Assembly (NCBI GenBank): GCA_937983015.1 | Contig: CALKAK010000031.1 | Span: 1 to 11,047 of the forward strand | Origin: an uncultured Bacillaceae bacterium | GTDB taxonomy: Bacteria > Bacillota > Bacilli > Bacillales > Caldibacillaceae | Direction of reading: 5' to 3' | DNA length: 11,047 bases | In this document: one piece after another, positions 1 to 7,104 of the stretch | How the letters are laid out: every line of letters starts with the position of its first letter | How positions within the stretch are numbered: position 1 is the first letter of the stretch | The notes under the pieces: model-generated | The model's input: only the letters and a program-made list of their open reading frames with translations | What the model was told of the DNA's origin: nothing | Database searches by the model: none | Made by a program: the position numbers and the translations under genes

Positions 1-8
1 TGAAAAAC

Positions 9-30
9 CACCTTTATATTCCTCACCCCC
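9..30 (-). promoter_or_regulatory. Possible ribosome binding site and GTG start of a gene leaving the window
   Basis: On the minus strand a purine-rich run GGGGGTGAGG (30 to 21) is followed after 9 bases by GTG (11 to 9) and two further sense codons before the window ends. The spacing suits a Bacillus start. Only three codons are visible, so no product can be named and the match may be chance. If real, the gene would lie downstream of ald in the same orientation, beyond the ald terminator. Confidence 0.2.
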
Positions 31-165
31 TAATAATCCTTATTTTCCGAATTTTTATTTTAAATTATCTTTGCCATACATTTTTTGTCAACGTCCATAA
101 ATGGTCCGAAAAGAAAAGCATAATTATATTGCGAAACGTGCTGAAAGGAACATTTAACATTTAAA

Positions 166-202
166 GGGTGCCCGGAGTAATTTTTCGATCATTCGGACAC
201 CC
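166..202 (-). terminator. Probable terminator after ald
   Basis: The arms at 202-194 and 174-166 pair over 9 positions on the minus-strand transcript (GGGTGTCCG with CGGGCACCC). One pair is a U-G wobble that would be a C-A mismatch on the other strand, so the hairpin favours minus-strand RNA. The loop is 19 bases and the stem begins 48 bases after the ald stop codon. The following tract (TTTAAATGTT) is a weak U-run, so termination may be incomplete. Confidence 0.5.
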
Positions 203-250
203 GTAGTCTTTGCAATATCATATTAGATTCCGACTTCTCTACAAAAAGGA

Positions 251-1381
251 TTAAACTTTCATTCCACCTTTAATGACTTCTTCTACGGGCACATATTCAT
301 AACCGAGATCTTGTGCTACCGCTTTATGGGTTACGTTTCCACCCATAACGTTCACACCTGTACGGATCGCCTCACTTTCAAGAGCAGCCTTTTCGATCCC
401 TTTTAGGGCAATTTGTAGCGCATATGGGACGGTCACATTCGATAGACCAACAGTTGCGGTTTGCGGTACAATTCCCGGAATATTAGGAACCGCATAGTGC
501 AAAACATCGTGGCGAACCACAACCGGATCATCATGGGATGTTGGATAATCAATAGTTTCAAAATTTCCGCCCTGGTCGATCGCTACATCAACGATGACCG
601 AACCAGGTTCCATCGATTGGACCATTTCTTCGGTGACGAGTTTGGGCGCTTTTCTACCAGGGATTAGAACGGAGCCGATCACGATATCCGCATCCTTTAC
701 CGCTGCCGCGATATTCGTTGCGTTCGACATCAATACTTGAACATCTCTACCAAAAATATTTTCTAATTGACGGAGACGGTCCGGGTTAATATCGAGAATC
801 GTGACATCCGCACCCAATCCCGACGCAACTTTCGCCGCATTTTCTCCGACGACACCGCCACCGATAATCGTGACTTTCCCCCGTTTGACACCAGGAATAC
901 CACCGAGGACAATTCCTTTCCCACCATTAGCTTTTTCTAAATAGTGAGCACCAATTTGTACAGACATTCTTCCGGCTATTTCACTCATCGGTGTAAGGAG
1001 GGGCAACGCGTTGTTTACCGTTACCGTTTCGTAGGCGATGGCTGTTACTTCTTTTTCAACCAGGGCTTTCGTCAATGCTGGCTCATTTGCCAGATGCAAG
1101 TAAGTAAAAATGATCTGACCCTTACGAAAATACTTATATTCCGATTCCAACGGCTCCTTAACTTTTAAAATCATGTCCGCTTTTTCCCAAACCTCTGAAG
1201 CGTTTTCAACAATTTCAGCTCCAGCATTCTTATACTCTTCATCGGTAAAATTGCTTCCTAAACCGGCGCCGGATTCAACAAGCACCTTCTGCCCAGCTTT
1301 TACTAGATCAAATACTCCTGTTGGTGTGATCGCTACACGATTTTCATTGTTTTTGATCTCCTTTGGTACCCCGATAATCAT
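251..1381 (-). CDS. ald: Alanine dehydrogenase (NAD-dependent), intact
   Basis: Alanine dehydrogenase reversibly deaminates L-alanine to pyruvate and ammonium with NAD+ in the cytoplasm; in Bacillus it supports growth on alanine and sporulation. The 376-residue length is close to the usual 370-378. Key family residues are present: substrate-binding R15 (ENRVAITP) and K75 (LKVKEP), catalytic H96 (TYLHLANEP) and an Asp at 269 (VDVAIDQGG). The Rossmann nucleotide loop is GGGVVGENA at 174-182, followed by D197 (ILDIN), which in the family contacts the NAD ribose. The ATG start has a GGGGATAGGGAG ribosome binding site directly upstream. The gene lies 107 bases downstream of a broken PucR-type activator gene and is followed by a hairpin. 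No frameshift or missing motif is seen, so the protein should be functional. Confidence 0.97.
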   Translation of the reverse strand: MIIGVPKEIKNNENRVAITPTGVFDLVKAGQKVLVESGAGLGSNFTDEEYKNAGAEIVENASEVWEKADMILKVKEPLESEYKYFRKGQIIFTYLHLANEPALTKALVEKEVTAIAYETVTVNNALPLLTPMSEIAGRMSVQIGAHYLEKANGGKGIVLGGIPGVKRGKVTIIGGGVVGENAAKVASGLGADVTILDINPDRLRQLENIFGRDVQVLMSNATNIAAAVKDADIVIGSVLIPGRKAPKLVTEEMVQSMEPGSVIVDVAIDQGGNFETIDYPTSHDDPVVVRHDVLHYAVPNIPGIVPQTATVGLSNVTVPYALQIALKGIEKAALESEAIRTGVNVMGGNVTHKAVAQDLGYEYVPVEEVIKGGMKV

Positions 1382-1409
1382 TTCTCCCTATCCCCCTAAG
1401 TGTTTTGTA

Positions 1410-1415
1410 AATATA
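1410..1415 (-). promoter_or_regulatory. Candidate -10 box of the ald promoter
   Basis: TATATT on the minus strand (1415 to 1410) lies about 30 bases upstream of the ald start codon. The 6-mer 17 bases upstream is essentially all A, with no match to TTGACA. A good -10 with a poor -35 is typical of activator-dependent promoters and fits control by a PucR-type activator. An overlapping TATTAT is an alternative -10. This is inferred from pattern only. Confidence 0.35.
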
Positions 1416-1436
1416 ATAAAACAGTTTGCTAATTTT

Positions 1437-1457
1437 TTCATTATTCAAAATAATGAA
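1437..1457. promoter_or_regulatory. Perfect palindrome upstream of ald, candidate activator site
   Basis: The arms TTCATTATT and AATAATGAA are perfect inverted repeats separated by CAA. The centre is about 66 bases upstream of the ald start and just upstream of the candidate -10 box. B. subtilis AdeR is reported to bind a palindrome upstream of the ald promoter, so position and symmetry fit an operator. It does not look like a terminator of the upstream gene, because on the minus strand it is followed by A residues rather than T residues. Confidence 0.45.
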
Positions 1458-1488
1458 TATAAAGGAAATCATTTGTATTTTTTCACAA

Positions 1489-2763
1489 TCATGTATACCA
1501 TTTTTCAAGCAGTAAATCAAGATATACTGCAGTTTTTTGCTTTGGATCTTTTAAATTGATCTTGCTGATCTCACCAATCCTCTTTAAGCGGTAATTTAAC
1601 GTATTTGGGTGGACATGCATCTTTTTAGCCGCTTCATATACATTACAATCACAATCTAAATATACTCGTAATGTTTTCAAGTATTCCGTGTGATTTTTAT
1701 AGTCATGCTCCCTTAGTTTCTCAATGACCATATTTTTATAGTTCTCTTTTAATTTGATTTCATATAAATCATCAAGGAATTGATAGATGCCGAGATCCTG
1801 ATATGTGTAAATATCCTGCATTAAGTGAGGAAGTTTTCGTTTTAACGAAATCACTTTTTTGGCTTGTTGATAACTATAATGAAGATGTTCCGGCGAATCA
1901 TAAATGAAACCACTTCCGCCTACAATGTTATCCAGATGATCCTTTTTTCCTATTTCATGAACGAACATTTGGATGAAATCCTGTAAAACCACCGTTGAAT
2001 CCACTTTATCTTTTATTCGTACAAGCAGGATCAATTGCTGTTGATCGTATAAATAAGCAGCAACATCCACTTCTTGTAAACGTTTAAATAAATGATTCAC
2101 GTGTTGTTTCAAAGCATCGGTGATCTCCTGACCGAAATCAATGATGATGATCGCCAGGAAACCACTTAAATCAAGGGCATACCGTCGGACCATGTGCAAA
2201 ATCCTTTGTTCCTCCTTAAGCCCGCCCAATAGTAAATTCCATAAGAAATCTCGATATTCTTCTTCTCTCGTTCTATTGCCACTACGATATTGGACAAGAT
2301 ATTTTTTGACTAATTCGGCTGCTATTTTTAATAGTTGTAAATCTTGATTCGAAAACGTCTTTCCATCTGCATGTGCTCAAATGAAGCCAATGACATGATG
2401 ATAATCCCAGATGGAAATCGCAACCCGGTTAAACAAATCGATCTCTGGAATAGCAGGGATAATTACCGGTTCATCGCTCTCAAATAACCGTTTCATCACA
2501 CCACTTTTCCAAAGGACATTGATCACATGATCGGGAACTTGTCTTTGAATGATCGTGAAAATTCTGGCTTGATCGGTTTTGTCGGTATGTTTGCTGTAAG
2601 AGATCAACTGGTGGTTCGCATCTTCGATCGTAACCGGGCATCGCAGTATATCTGCGATAAAATCCGCCAGTTTTTCCGGAAAATTGATGAGGTCCGAATT
2701 CATGGCTTCCTGCAATCTTTTTTTTCTTATTTCATAATTCAATCGTTCCATCCCCTCACGCAC
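1489..2763 (-). pseudogene. adeR: PucR-family transcriptional activator of ald, split by an in-frame TGA
   Basis: The reading frame runs from a GTG at 2763 to a TGA at 1489 with a single interruption, TGA at 2379-2377. Reading through it would give about 424 residues, near the roughly 410 of B. subtilis AdeR. The first part (128 residues) is the N-terminal sensor region, ending VIGFI; the sequence continues in the same frame as AHADGKTF, so a Trp codon TGG mutated to TGA is the simplest explanation. The C-terminal part carries the PucR helix-turn-helix at the very end (EAAKKMHVHPNTLNYRLKRI). In B. subtilis AdeR activates the neighbouring ald. The true start is uncertain: AGGGG lies between the GTG and a TTG at 2742 that would be better spaced. 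An internal restart at TTG 2229 could in principle make a C-terminal DNA-binding fragment, but its ribosome binding site is poor. The function is probably lost unless the stop is a sequencing error. Confidence 0.85.
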
Positions 2764-2936
2764 GGACAGAGCAATCCTACGGGAAAATGATTCTCTGGTT
2801 ATATTGAAAAACAGTTTTCTTAATTTGTCTTATTTTTATAAATCATGAAACGATTATGTTTCCAGCTAATATGTGAAATTGATAGAAAAACCATTGAAAG
2901 AAGTTCCATCCTTTCTCTCCACTACAATGAAAAATA

Positions 2937-2976
2937 AAAGGCCGGTCAAAGTCAAAAAACTTTAAAACCGTCCTTT
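2937..2976 (-). terminator. Terminator-like hairpin with no obvious gene
   Basis: The arms AAAGGCCGGT (2937-2946) and ACCGTCCTTT (2967-2976) pair with one mismatch, and a nested AAAGT/ACTTT pair extends the stem. On the minus strand the hairpin is followed by a T-rich tract (TATTTTTC), as in an intrinsic terminator. No intact minus-strand gene lies immediately upstream; the nearest is dppF, which has its own terminator. It may have ended a lost gene, or a minus-strand transcript across the repeat region. Confidence 0.5.
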
Positions 2977-3083
2977 TAAGGTGCATGATGTCGTTTTAAG
3001 AAAAAGACCCCATATCATGTTAAACGTGGCAATAAACAGTCGGAACAATAAAGTAACTTCACTCTACGTGCGATTTGAAATCA

Positions 3084-3380
3084 GTTCGTTCACTCATAGG
3101 TAAGATATGAATCGTAGAAATGAGCGATATGGACGGAACACGTCTAGTATTTCAATCCCTTATAGATTAGATCCATGTTTTCATGACAGAAGGATTCTTA
3201 AAAGTTGAAGAAGTAATCCCTCAATTCCTTTTAGGTAAGATGCGTGATTGATTTTACTGGCAAATTCGAATCTGGTGTCGTGTTTGAATCCCTTAATGGT
3301 AGGATCATAAATAGAACTTTAAAAAAGTAACTGGAATGAAAGTAAAATTGGTTCAATCTCTTAATGCTTGAATCAATTCG
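3084..3380. CRISPR. Decayed CRISPR array remnant (five degenerate repeats)
   Basis: Five related units of about 30 bases begin near 3084, 3150, 3219, 3283 and 3351. The shared core position recurs at 3096, 3162, 3231, 3295 and 3363, so the periods are 66, 69, 64 and 68 bases, fitting a 30-base repeat plus 34-39 base spacers. Exact shared words include AATCCCTTA (units 2 and 4), TAGGTAAGAT (units 1 and 3) and TTCAATC (units 2 and 5). The majority sequence begins TTTCAATCCCTT and continues ATAGGTAAGAT. This resembles the well-known Firmicutes repeat class starting GTTTCAATCCCTTATAGGTA, used by type I-B and type III systems. Intervening sequences are unrelated to one another. Every copy differs, unlike a live array, and no cas gene is visible here, so I read it as a relic. 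A decayed non-CRISPR repeat family remains possible. Confidence 0.6.
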
Positions 3381-3639
3381 TCACAAGAAAAGCGAATTCT
3401 TTTCCAGAAAATGGATTTCATTTGTTAAAGCAAAAAAATTAATATCAGCAAAGAATAAGAACCTTTATAACTTAAGGAAACAGTCAGATAAAAAACAACC
3501 GGTAGCGGGTTTCACGAATGTTAGCAATGGTTAAAAACGACGGCAATACCAGGGTGCCACAAAAAATATATATGATGAACCTGGTTTTATTCTTGAACAC
3601 GCGTGTTTTTGCATTCACCGTTTATTTCAATCATTCCAT

Positions 3640-3665
3640 AAAAAATGCGCCGTTAGATGGCGCTT
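3640..3665 (-). terminator. Intrinsic terminator of the dpp operon
   Basis: On the minus strand the 5-bp GC stem GCGCC/GGCGC (3663-3659 with 3651-3647) encloses a 7-base loop and is followed by ATTTTTT. It lies about 27 bases after the dppF stop codon. This is a textbook rho-independent terminator and marks dppF as the last gene of the operon. Confidence 0.85.
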
Positions 3666-3689
3666 GATTCTATTAAAAAATATTCTTAA

Positions 3690-4700
3690 TTAATCATACA
3701 GATGACAGGCTACTTGATGACCACTCCCGACATCTTGTAAAACCGGTTTTTCTACCGTGCATCGTTCCGTCGCGAATGGGCAACGTGTATGGAAGACACA
3801 ACCCGACGGTGGATTCAGCGGGCTCGGAACATCTCCTTTGATCACGATTCGTTTTCTTTTTACGGTTGGATTCGGAATCGGAATCGCGGAAAGGAGAGCT
3901 TTCGTATACGGATGGAGTGGATGGGCGAACAATTCATCAGTTGCGGCGATTTCCACGATATGCCCCAAATACATGACCGCCACGTCATCGGAAATATGAC
4001 GTACGACACTTAAATCATGAGAGATAAATAAATAGGAAAGATGGTACCGCTCCTGGATTTCCTGTAATAAATTAATCACCTGCGATTGAATGGACACATC
4101 GAGAGCGGAAACCGGCTCGTCGCAGACGATCACTTTCGGATTGACCGCCAATGCCCGGGCAAGACCAATCCGTTGTCGCTGCCCACCGGAAAACTCATAG
4201 GGAAACCGGAAAAACTGATCAGGACGAATCCCTACTTGTAATAATAAATCCAGCGCCCGCTCCATCCGTTCGCTTCGAGAAGCACCGATTTTATGAATCG
4301 CCATCGGTTCCATAACCGTCTCGCCGATTCGTTTTTTCGGGTTCAGGGAAGAGTGAGGATCCTGGAAAATCATTTGAATTTCCCGCCGCATCTGTTTAAA
4401 TTCTTTCCCTTTTAACTTAAACAAATCCTTTCCTTTATAATAAGCTTCCCCTTCCGTGGGCTCTTGCAGGCGCATGAGCGTTTTCCCTGTCGTACTTTTC
4501 CCGCACCCTGATTCACCGACCAGTCCCAACGTTTTCTTTTCATATAAATGTAAACTCACATCATCGACGGCTTTGACGTACTGGACCTGGCGGCTGAACG
4601 GCCGGCTGATTTTATAGTATTTTTTCAAATTTTTCACCTGCAAAATCGGCCTGGTATCATCAGCTGGTACGAAAGGTTCTGTGCTAGCCAATTTTTTCAC
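3690..4700 (-). CDS. dppF: Peptide ABC transporter ATP-binding protein, DppF/OppF type
   Basis: This is one of the two cytoplasmic ATPases that power a Dpp/Opp-type peptide importer at the membrane. The 336 residues match the family. Visible motifs are Walker A GESGCGKST (62-70), Q-loop Q113 (IFQDP), signature SGGQR (171-175), Walker B IVCDEP with catalytic E195, and switch H228 (FISHD). The C-terminal oligopeptide-transporter extension carries cysteines 301, 307, 314 and 332, as in homologues where such a cluster binds iron-sulfur. The gene is last in the operon, 27 bases after dppD. The start is not certain: GTG at 4700 lies only one or two bases from AAAGGAA, while TTG at 4691 is better spaced. 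The ATPase looks intact, but its partner permeases are broken or absent here, so it may be idle or serve another permease pair. Confidence 0.93.
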   Translation of the reverse strand: MKKLASTEPFVPADDTRPILQVKNLKKYYKISRPFSRQVQYVKAVDDVSLHLYEKKTLGLVGESGCGKSTTGKTLMRLQEPTEGEAYYKGKDLFKLKGKEFKQMRREIQMIFQDPHSSLNPKKRIGETVMEPMAIHKIGASRSERMERALDLLLQVGIRPDQFFRFPYEFSGGQRQRIGLARALAVNPKVIVCDEPVSALDVSIQSQVINLLQEIQERYHLSYLFISHDLSVVRHISDDVAVMYLGHIVEIAATDELFAHPLHPYTKALLSAIPIPNPTVKRKRIVIKGDVPSPLNPPSGCVFHTRCPFATERCTVEKPVLQDVGSGHQVACHLYD

Positions 4701-4727
4701 TTCCTTTGAATACGTTTGTATTTATTT

Positions 4728-5747
4728 TCATGAGAGCACCGCTTCCTCATCTTTTACGGGCATTTCCCCGCGTAAAATTTTTTCATAATGCCAGCATCGC
4801 ACTCTTTTCCGCGGTCCAACCTCTGTTAACACTGGGGCTTCCTTTTTGCATAAATCATTGGCAAACGGACAGCGGTCCGCAAAACGACAGCCTTTGGGAA
4901 TATTCGCCAGAGAAGGAACAATCCCTTTGATCGTATACAGTTTTTGCTTCCGCTCTCCGTCCATTTTCGGAATGCACTGCAGCAAACTTTGTGTATACGG
5001 ATGTAACGGTTGTTCGAATAATGATTTCACATCCGCTTCCTCAATCACCTGACCGAGATACATAACGACCACATGTGTACATACCTCGGCAACAACCCCA
5101 AGGTCGTGGGAGATCATGATAACCGACATATTCAATTTTTCTTTCAGCTCATTAATCAATTCGAGGATCTGAGCCTGAATCGTAACGTCAAGCGCAGTCG
5201 TCGGTTCATCGGCGATAAGCAATTTCGACCGGCTGGCAAGAGCCATCGCGATCATCGCTCGCTGCCGCATACCTCCGGAAAGTTCATGGGGGTACTCATT
5301 GAAGCGCTGTTCTGGAGATGGAATACCGGTTAAACGTAATAATTCGATCGCCTGTTTTTTCGCTTCTTTTTTACTTATTTTTTGGTGTTGCCGAATCGCT
5401 TCCACGATTTGATTACCGATCGTATAAACCGGGTTTAAAGCGGTCATCGCATCCTGGAAAATCATCGTGATTTCATTTCCGCGAATCGTCCGCATTTCTT
5501 TTTTGGTTAATTTCAATAAATTTTGCTGTTTATAAATGATTTCCCCTTCATATTTCGTTATTTCCTCATTTAATAAACGCATGATCGATTCTGAAGTGAC
5601 ACTTTTCCCACAGCCCGACTCGCCAACGATGCCAAGCATCTCTCCTTCTTCTACTATAAAACTTACACCATCGACCGCCATTACCGGACCGTTTTCCGTC
5701 ATAAAGGTAGTCTTTAAATTTTTTACTTCCAACAATGGTTCACCCAA
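4728..5747 (-). CDS. dppD: Peptide ABC transporter ATP-binding protein, DppD/OppD type
   Basis: This is the second ATPase of the Dpp/Opp importer, forming a heterodimer with the dppF product under the permeases. At 339 residues it is full length. Motifs are Walker A GESGCGKS (42-49), Q98 (IFQDA), signature LSGGMRQR (156-163), Walker B LLIADEP with E181, and H214 (MISHD). The C-terminal cysteines 287, 293, 300 and 318 follow the CRFADRCPFANDLC pattern of the oligopeptide-transporter extension. The start is TTG at 5747, preceded by AGGGGAGGGAG at good distance; no ATG fits. The gap to the dppC stop is 17 bases, so the genes are co-transcribed. No damage is seen. DppD and OppD cannot be told apart reliably by eye. 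Confidence 0.93.
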   Translation of the reverse strand: MGEPLLEVKNLKTTFMTENGPVMAVDGVSFIVEEGEMLGIVGESGCGKSVTSESIMRLLNEEITKYEGEIIYKQQNLLKLTKKEMRTIRGNEITMIFQDAMTALNPVYTIGNQIVEAIRQHQKISKKEAKKQAIELLRLTGIPSPEQRFNEYPHELSGGMRQRAMIAMALASRSKLLIADEPTTALDVTIQAQILELINELKEKLNMSVIMISHDLGVVAEVCTHVVVMYLGQVIEEADVKSLFEQPLHPYTQSLLQCIPKMDGERKQKLYTIKGIVPSLANIPKGCRFADRCPFANDLCKKEAPVLTEVGPRKRVRCWHYEKILRGEMPVKDEEAVLS

Positions 5748-5764
5748 AATTCTCCCTCCCCTTT

Positions 5765-6463
5765 TTATTTAACGGCCTTATTCGTATGCGGGTCGAGTAA
5801 ATCACGCAATCCATCACCGAGCATATTTAAGGCAAGAACGGAAAGAACGATAAATAACCCCGGGAATACGGTCATCCACCAGGCAGTAAAAATAACGATT
5901 TTTCCGTCATACAAAATATTCCCCCAGCTCGGCTCCGGCGCTGGAACGCCGGCACCTAAAAAGCTCAAGCCTGCTTCCAGTATAATAGCCGCAGCGAAGA
6001 CATATGTGACCTGGACAAAAAAGGGAGATAAGACGTTCGGCGCGATATGACCCCAAATAATCCGGAATGCGTTCGCCCCTTGCGCTTTGATCGCTTCAAT
6101 ATACGTTTGTTCCCGCACAACAAGAGCGGCGGAACGGACGATCCGTGCCATTGCTGGCACCTTGACGATGGTAATAGCGATGATCACATTGAAAGGATTC
6201 AGCCCGAGAACGGCGGTGATCGCAATGGCAAGCAAAATATCGGGGAATGCCAAAAGCCCATCACAAATCCGCATCAAAATATGATCGAGAATCCGGTAAT
6301 AAGCGGCAAAGAGACCTACCATCATGCCAATCAAACCGGTTAATAAAGCGGATGCAAAACCGACTACCAGAGACACACGACCACCATAAACAACACGGGT
6401 AAAAATATCACGACCAAAATTATCCGTACCGAACCAATGATCCCGACTCGGTGGCATCAGCTG
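5765..6463 (-). pseudogene. dppC: Peptide ABC transporter permease DppC/OppC type, 5' end deleted
   Basis: DppC is an inner-membrane permease that pairs with DppB. About 230 residues are recognisable, beginning near LMPPSRDHWFGTDNFGRDIF, a motif that in homologues follows the first membrane helix. Several hydrophobic segments and the cytoplasmic EAA loop (YIEAIKAQGANAFRIIWGH) that contacts the ATPases remain, and the C-terminus ends in the usual LGDGLRDLLDP. Roughly the first 65-70 residues, including the first helix, are missing. The open frame extends upstream to 6595, but those 45 residues are the neighbouring binding-protein gene read in the wrong frame and have no permease character. ATG at 6457 has no convincing ribosome binding site. 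The gene is therefore a remnant created by a deletion that also removed dppB. Confidence 0.85.
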
Positions 6464-7058
6464 CTTCGGCAATTTCCTTCGGCATAATCGCCGCGATCTG
6501 GTTTTGGTCAGCCAAAGCATGCATAACGAGGTATGACGGCCGTTCGAGATGAAGTTCGACAGTATAGTCATCAACTGCCACCCATTCAGCGCCACTAAAC
6601 ATCGTTTTGGCTAAAGAAGAATATTCGGACCACTTTTTCATCGAAGCGACAACGTCCTCAGCCGTCATTTCTTCCCCATTATGGAAAAGGACACCTTGTC
6701 GCAATTTGAAGGTCACGACAGTTCCATCGTCGTTGATTTCAAAGCTTTCCGCCAGTTGCGGTGTGATTTCCCAGTTTTCATTTAAGGTAACGAGCGATTC
6801 ATAAATCGGACGGGAAAGATCCTTGGTCGCGCCCGCTGTTGTTACGGTCGGATCCAATGTATTCGGCTGGGCTTCATAAGCGATTTTTAAAGTACCACCA
6901 GATGTAGCCCCTTCTTCTTGCGGTGCAGTTGTTTCATTGTTTTCGTTTTCATTTGTTCCCCCATTACTTGTCTCTTCCGATTTCCCTCCACTACATGCGA
7001 TCAACAAAGCAGGAACAAACAGGAAGAGGAAAAGAAGATACAAAGATTTTCTTTTCAT
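6450..7058 (-). pseudogene. Dipeptide-binding lipoprotein (DppA/OppA type), 3' part deleted
   Basis: Family 5 extracellular solute-binding proteins capture peptides outside the membrane for the permease. The first ~203 residues are intact in frame: a lipoprotein signal peptide with a basic start (MKRKS), a leucine-rich core and lipobox LLIAC, an Asn/Glu-rich linker, then the mature start GGTLKIAYEAQPNTLDP and the typical TFKLRQGVLFHNGEEMTAEDVV segment. Family members are about 500-550 residues, so more than half is missing. After AADAT the frame runs into dppC sequence and stops at 6420 after nine unrelated residues. The start has an AAAGGGGTGGGAT ribosome binding site 46 bases after the M81 gene. 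A secreted, truncated lipoprotein could still be made, but it lacks the second lobe and cannot close on a ligand. Confidence 0.9.
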
Positions 7059-7104
7059 AAAAAAATCCCACCCCTTTGTTCGTTTCCTTATATATTTTCG
7101 CTCG

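Larger units (their letters stand above)
2764..3689. other. 926-base stretch without a gene
   Basis: No reading frame with coding character or a ribosome binding site is seen on either strand between the adeR-like pseudogene and dppF. The stretch is AT-rich. It holds a hairpin at 2937-2976, five degenerate repeats at 3084-3380 and the dppF terminator near 3640. A short inverted repeat (ACCAGG 3548-3553, CCTGGT 3580-3585) is followed by TTTATT, but its loop is long and no upstream plus-strand gene explains it. The start of this stretch (2764-2850) must contain the adeR promoter, but I cannot assign boxes convincingly. Confidence 0.6.

Noticed and set aside
461..1559. Plus-strand open frames opposite ald
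   Set aside because: They lack ribosome binding sites and family features, and lie antisense to a highly conserved coding region.
1489..2229. Separate 246-residue regulator gene starting at TTG 2229
   Set aside because: The frame continues upstream through the TGA into the N-terminal PucR sequence, and no convincing ribosome binding site precedes 2229; it is the 3' part of one broken gene.
2377..2379. TGA read as tryptophan or selenocysteine
   Set aside because: Several other genes in the window (the M81 and enolase-family genes among them) end normally in TGA, and no selenocysteine insertion structure was recognised; the neighbouring lesions include a TAG and frameshifts, so simple decay is the better explanation.
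3548..3590. Plus-strand terminator (ACCAGG/CCTGGT followed by TTTATT)
   Set aside because: A six-base stem with a 26-base loop is weak and there is no plus-strand gene upstream.
6047..6343. Plus-strand open frame of 98 residues opposite dppC
   Set aside because: It is a complementary-strand shadow of permease codons with no start signal or recognisable domain.
6464..6595. N-terminal 45 residues of a longer DppC starting at 6595
   Set aside because: They are the binding-protein gene read out of frame, are rich in Arg/Thr/Ser, lack the expected membrane helix and have no ribosome binding site.
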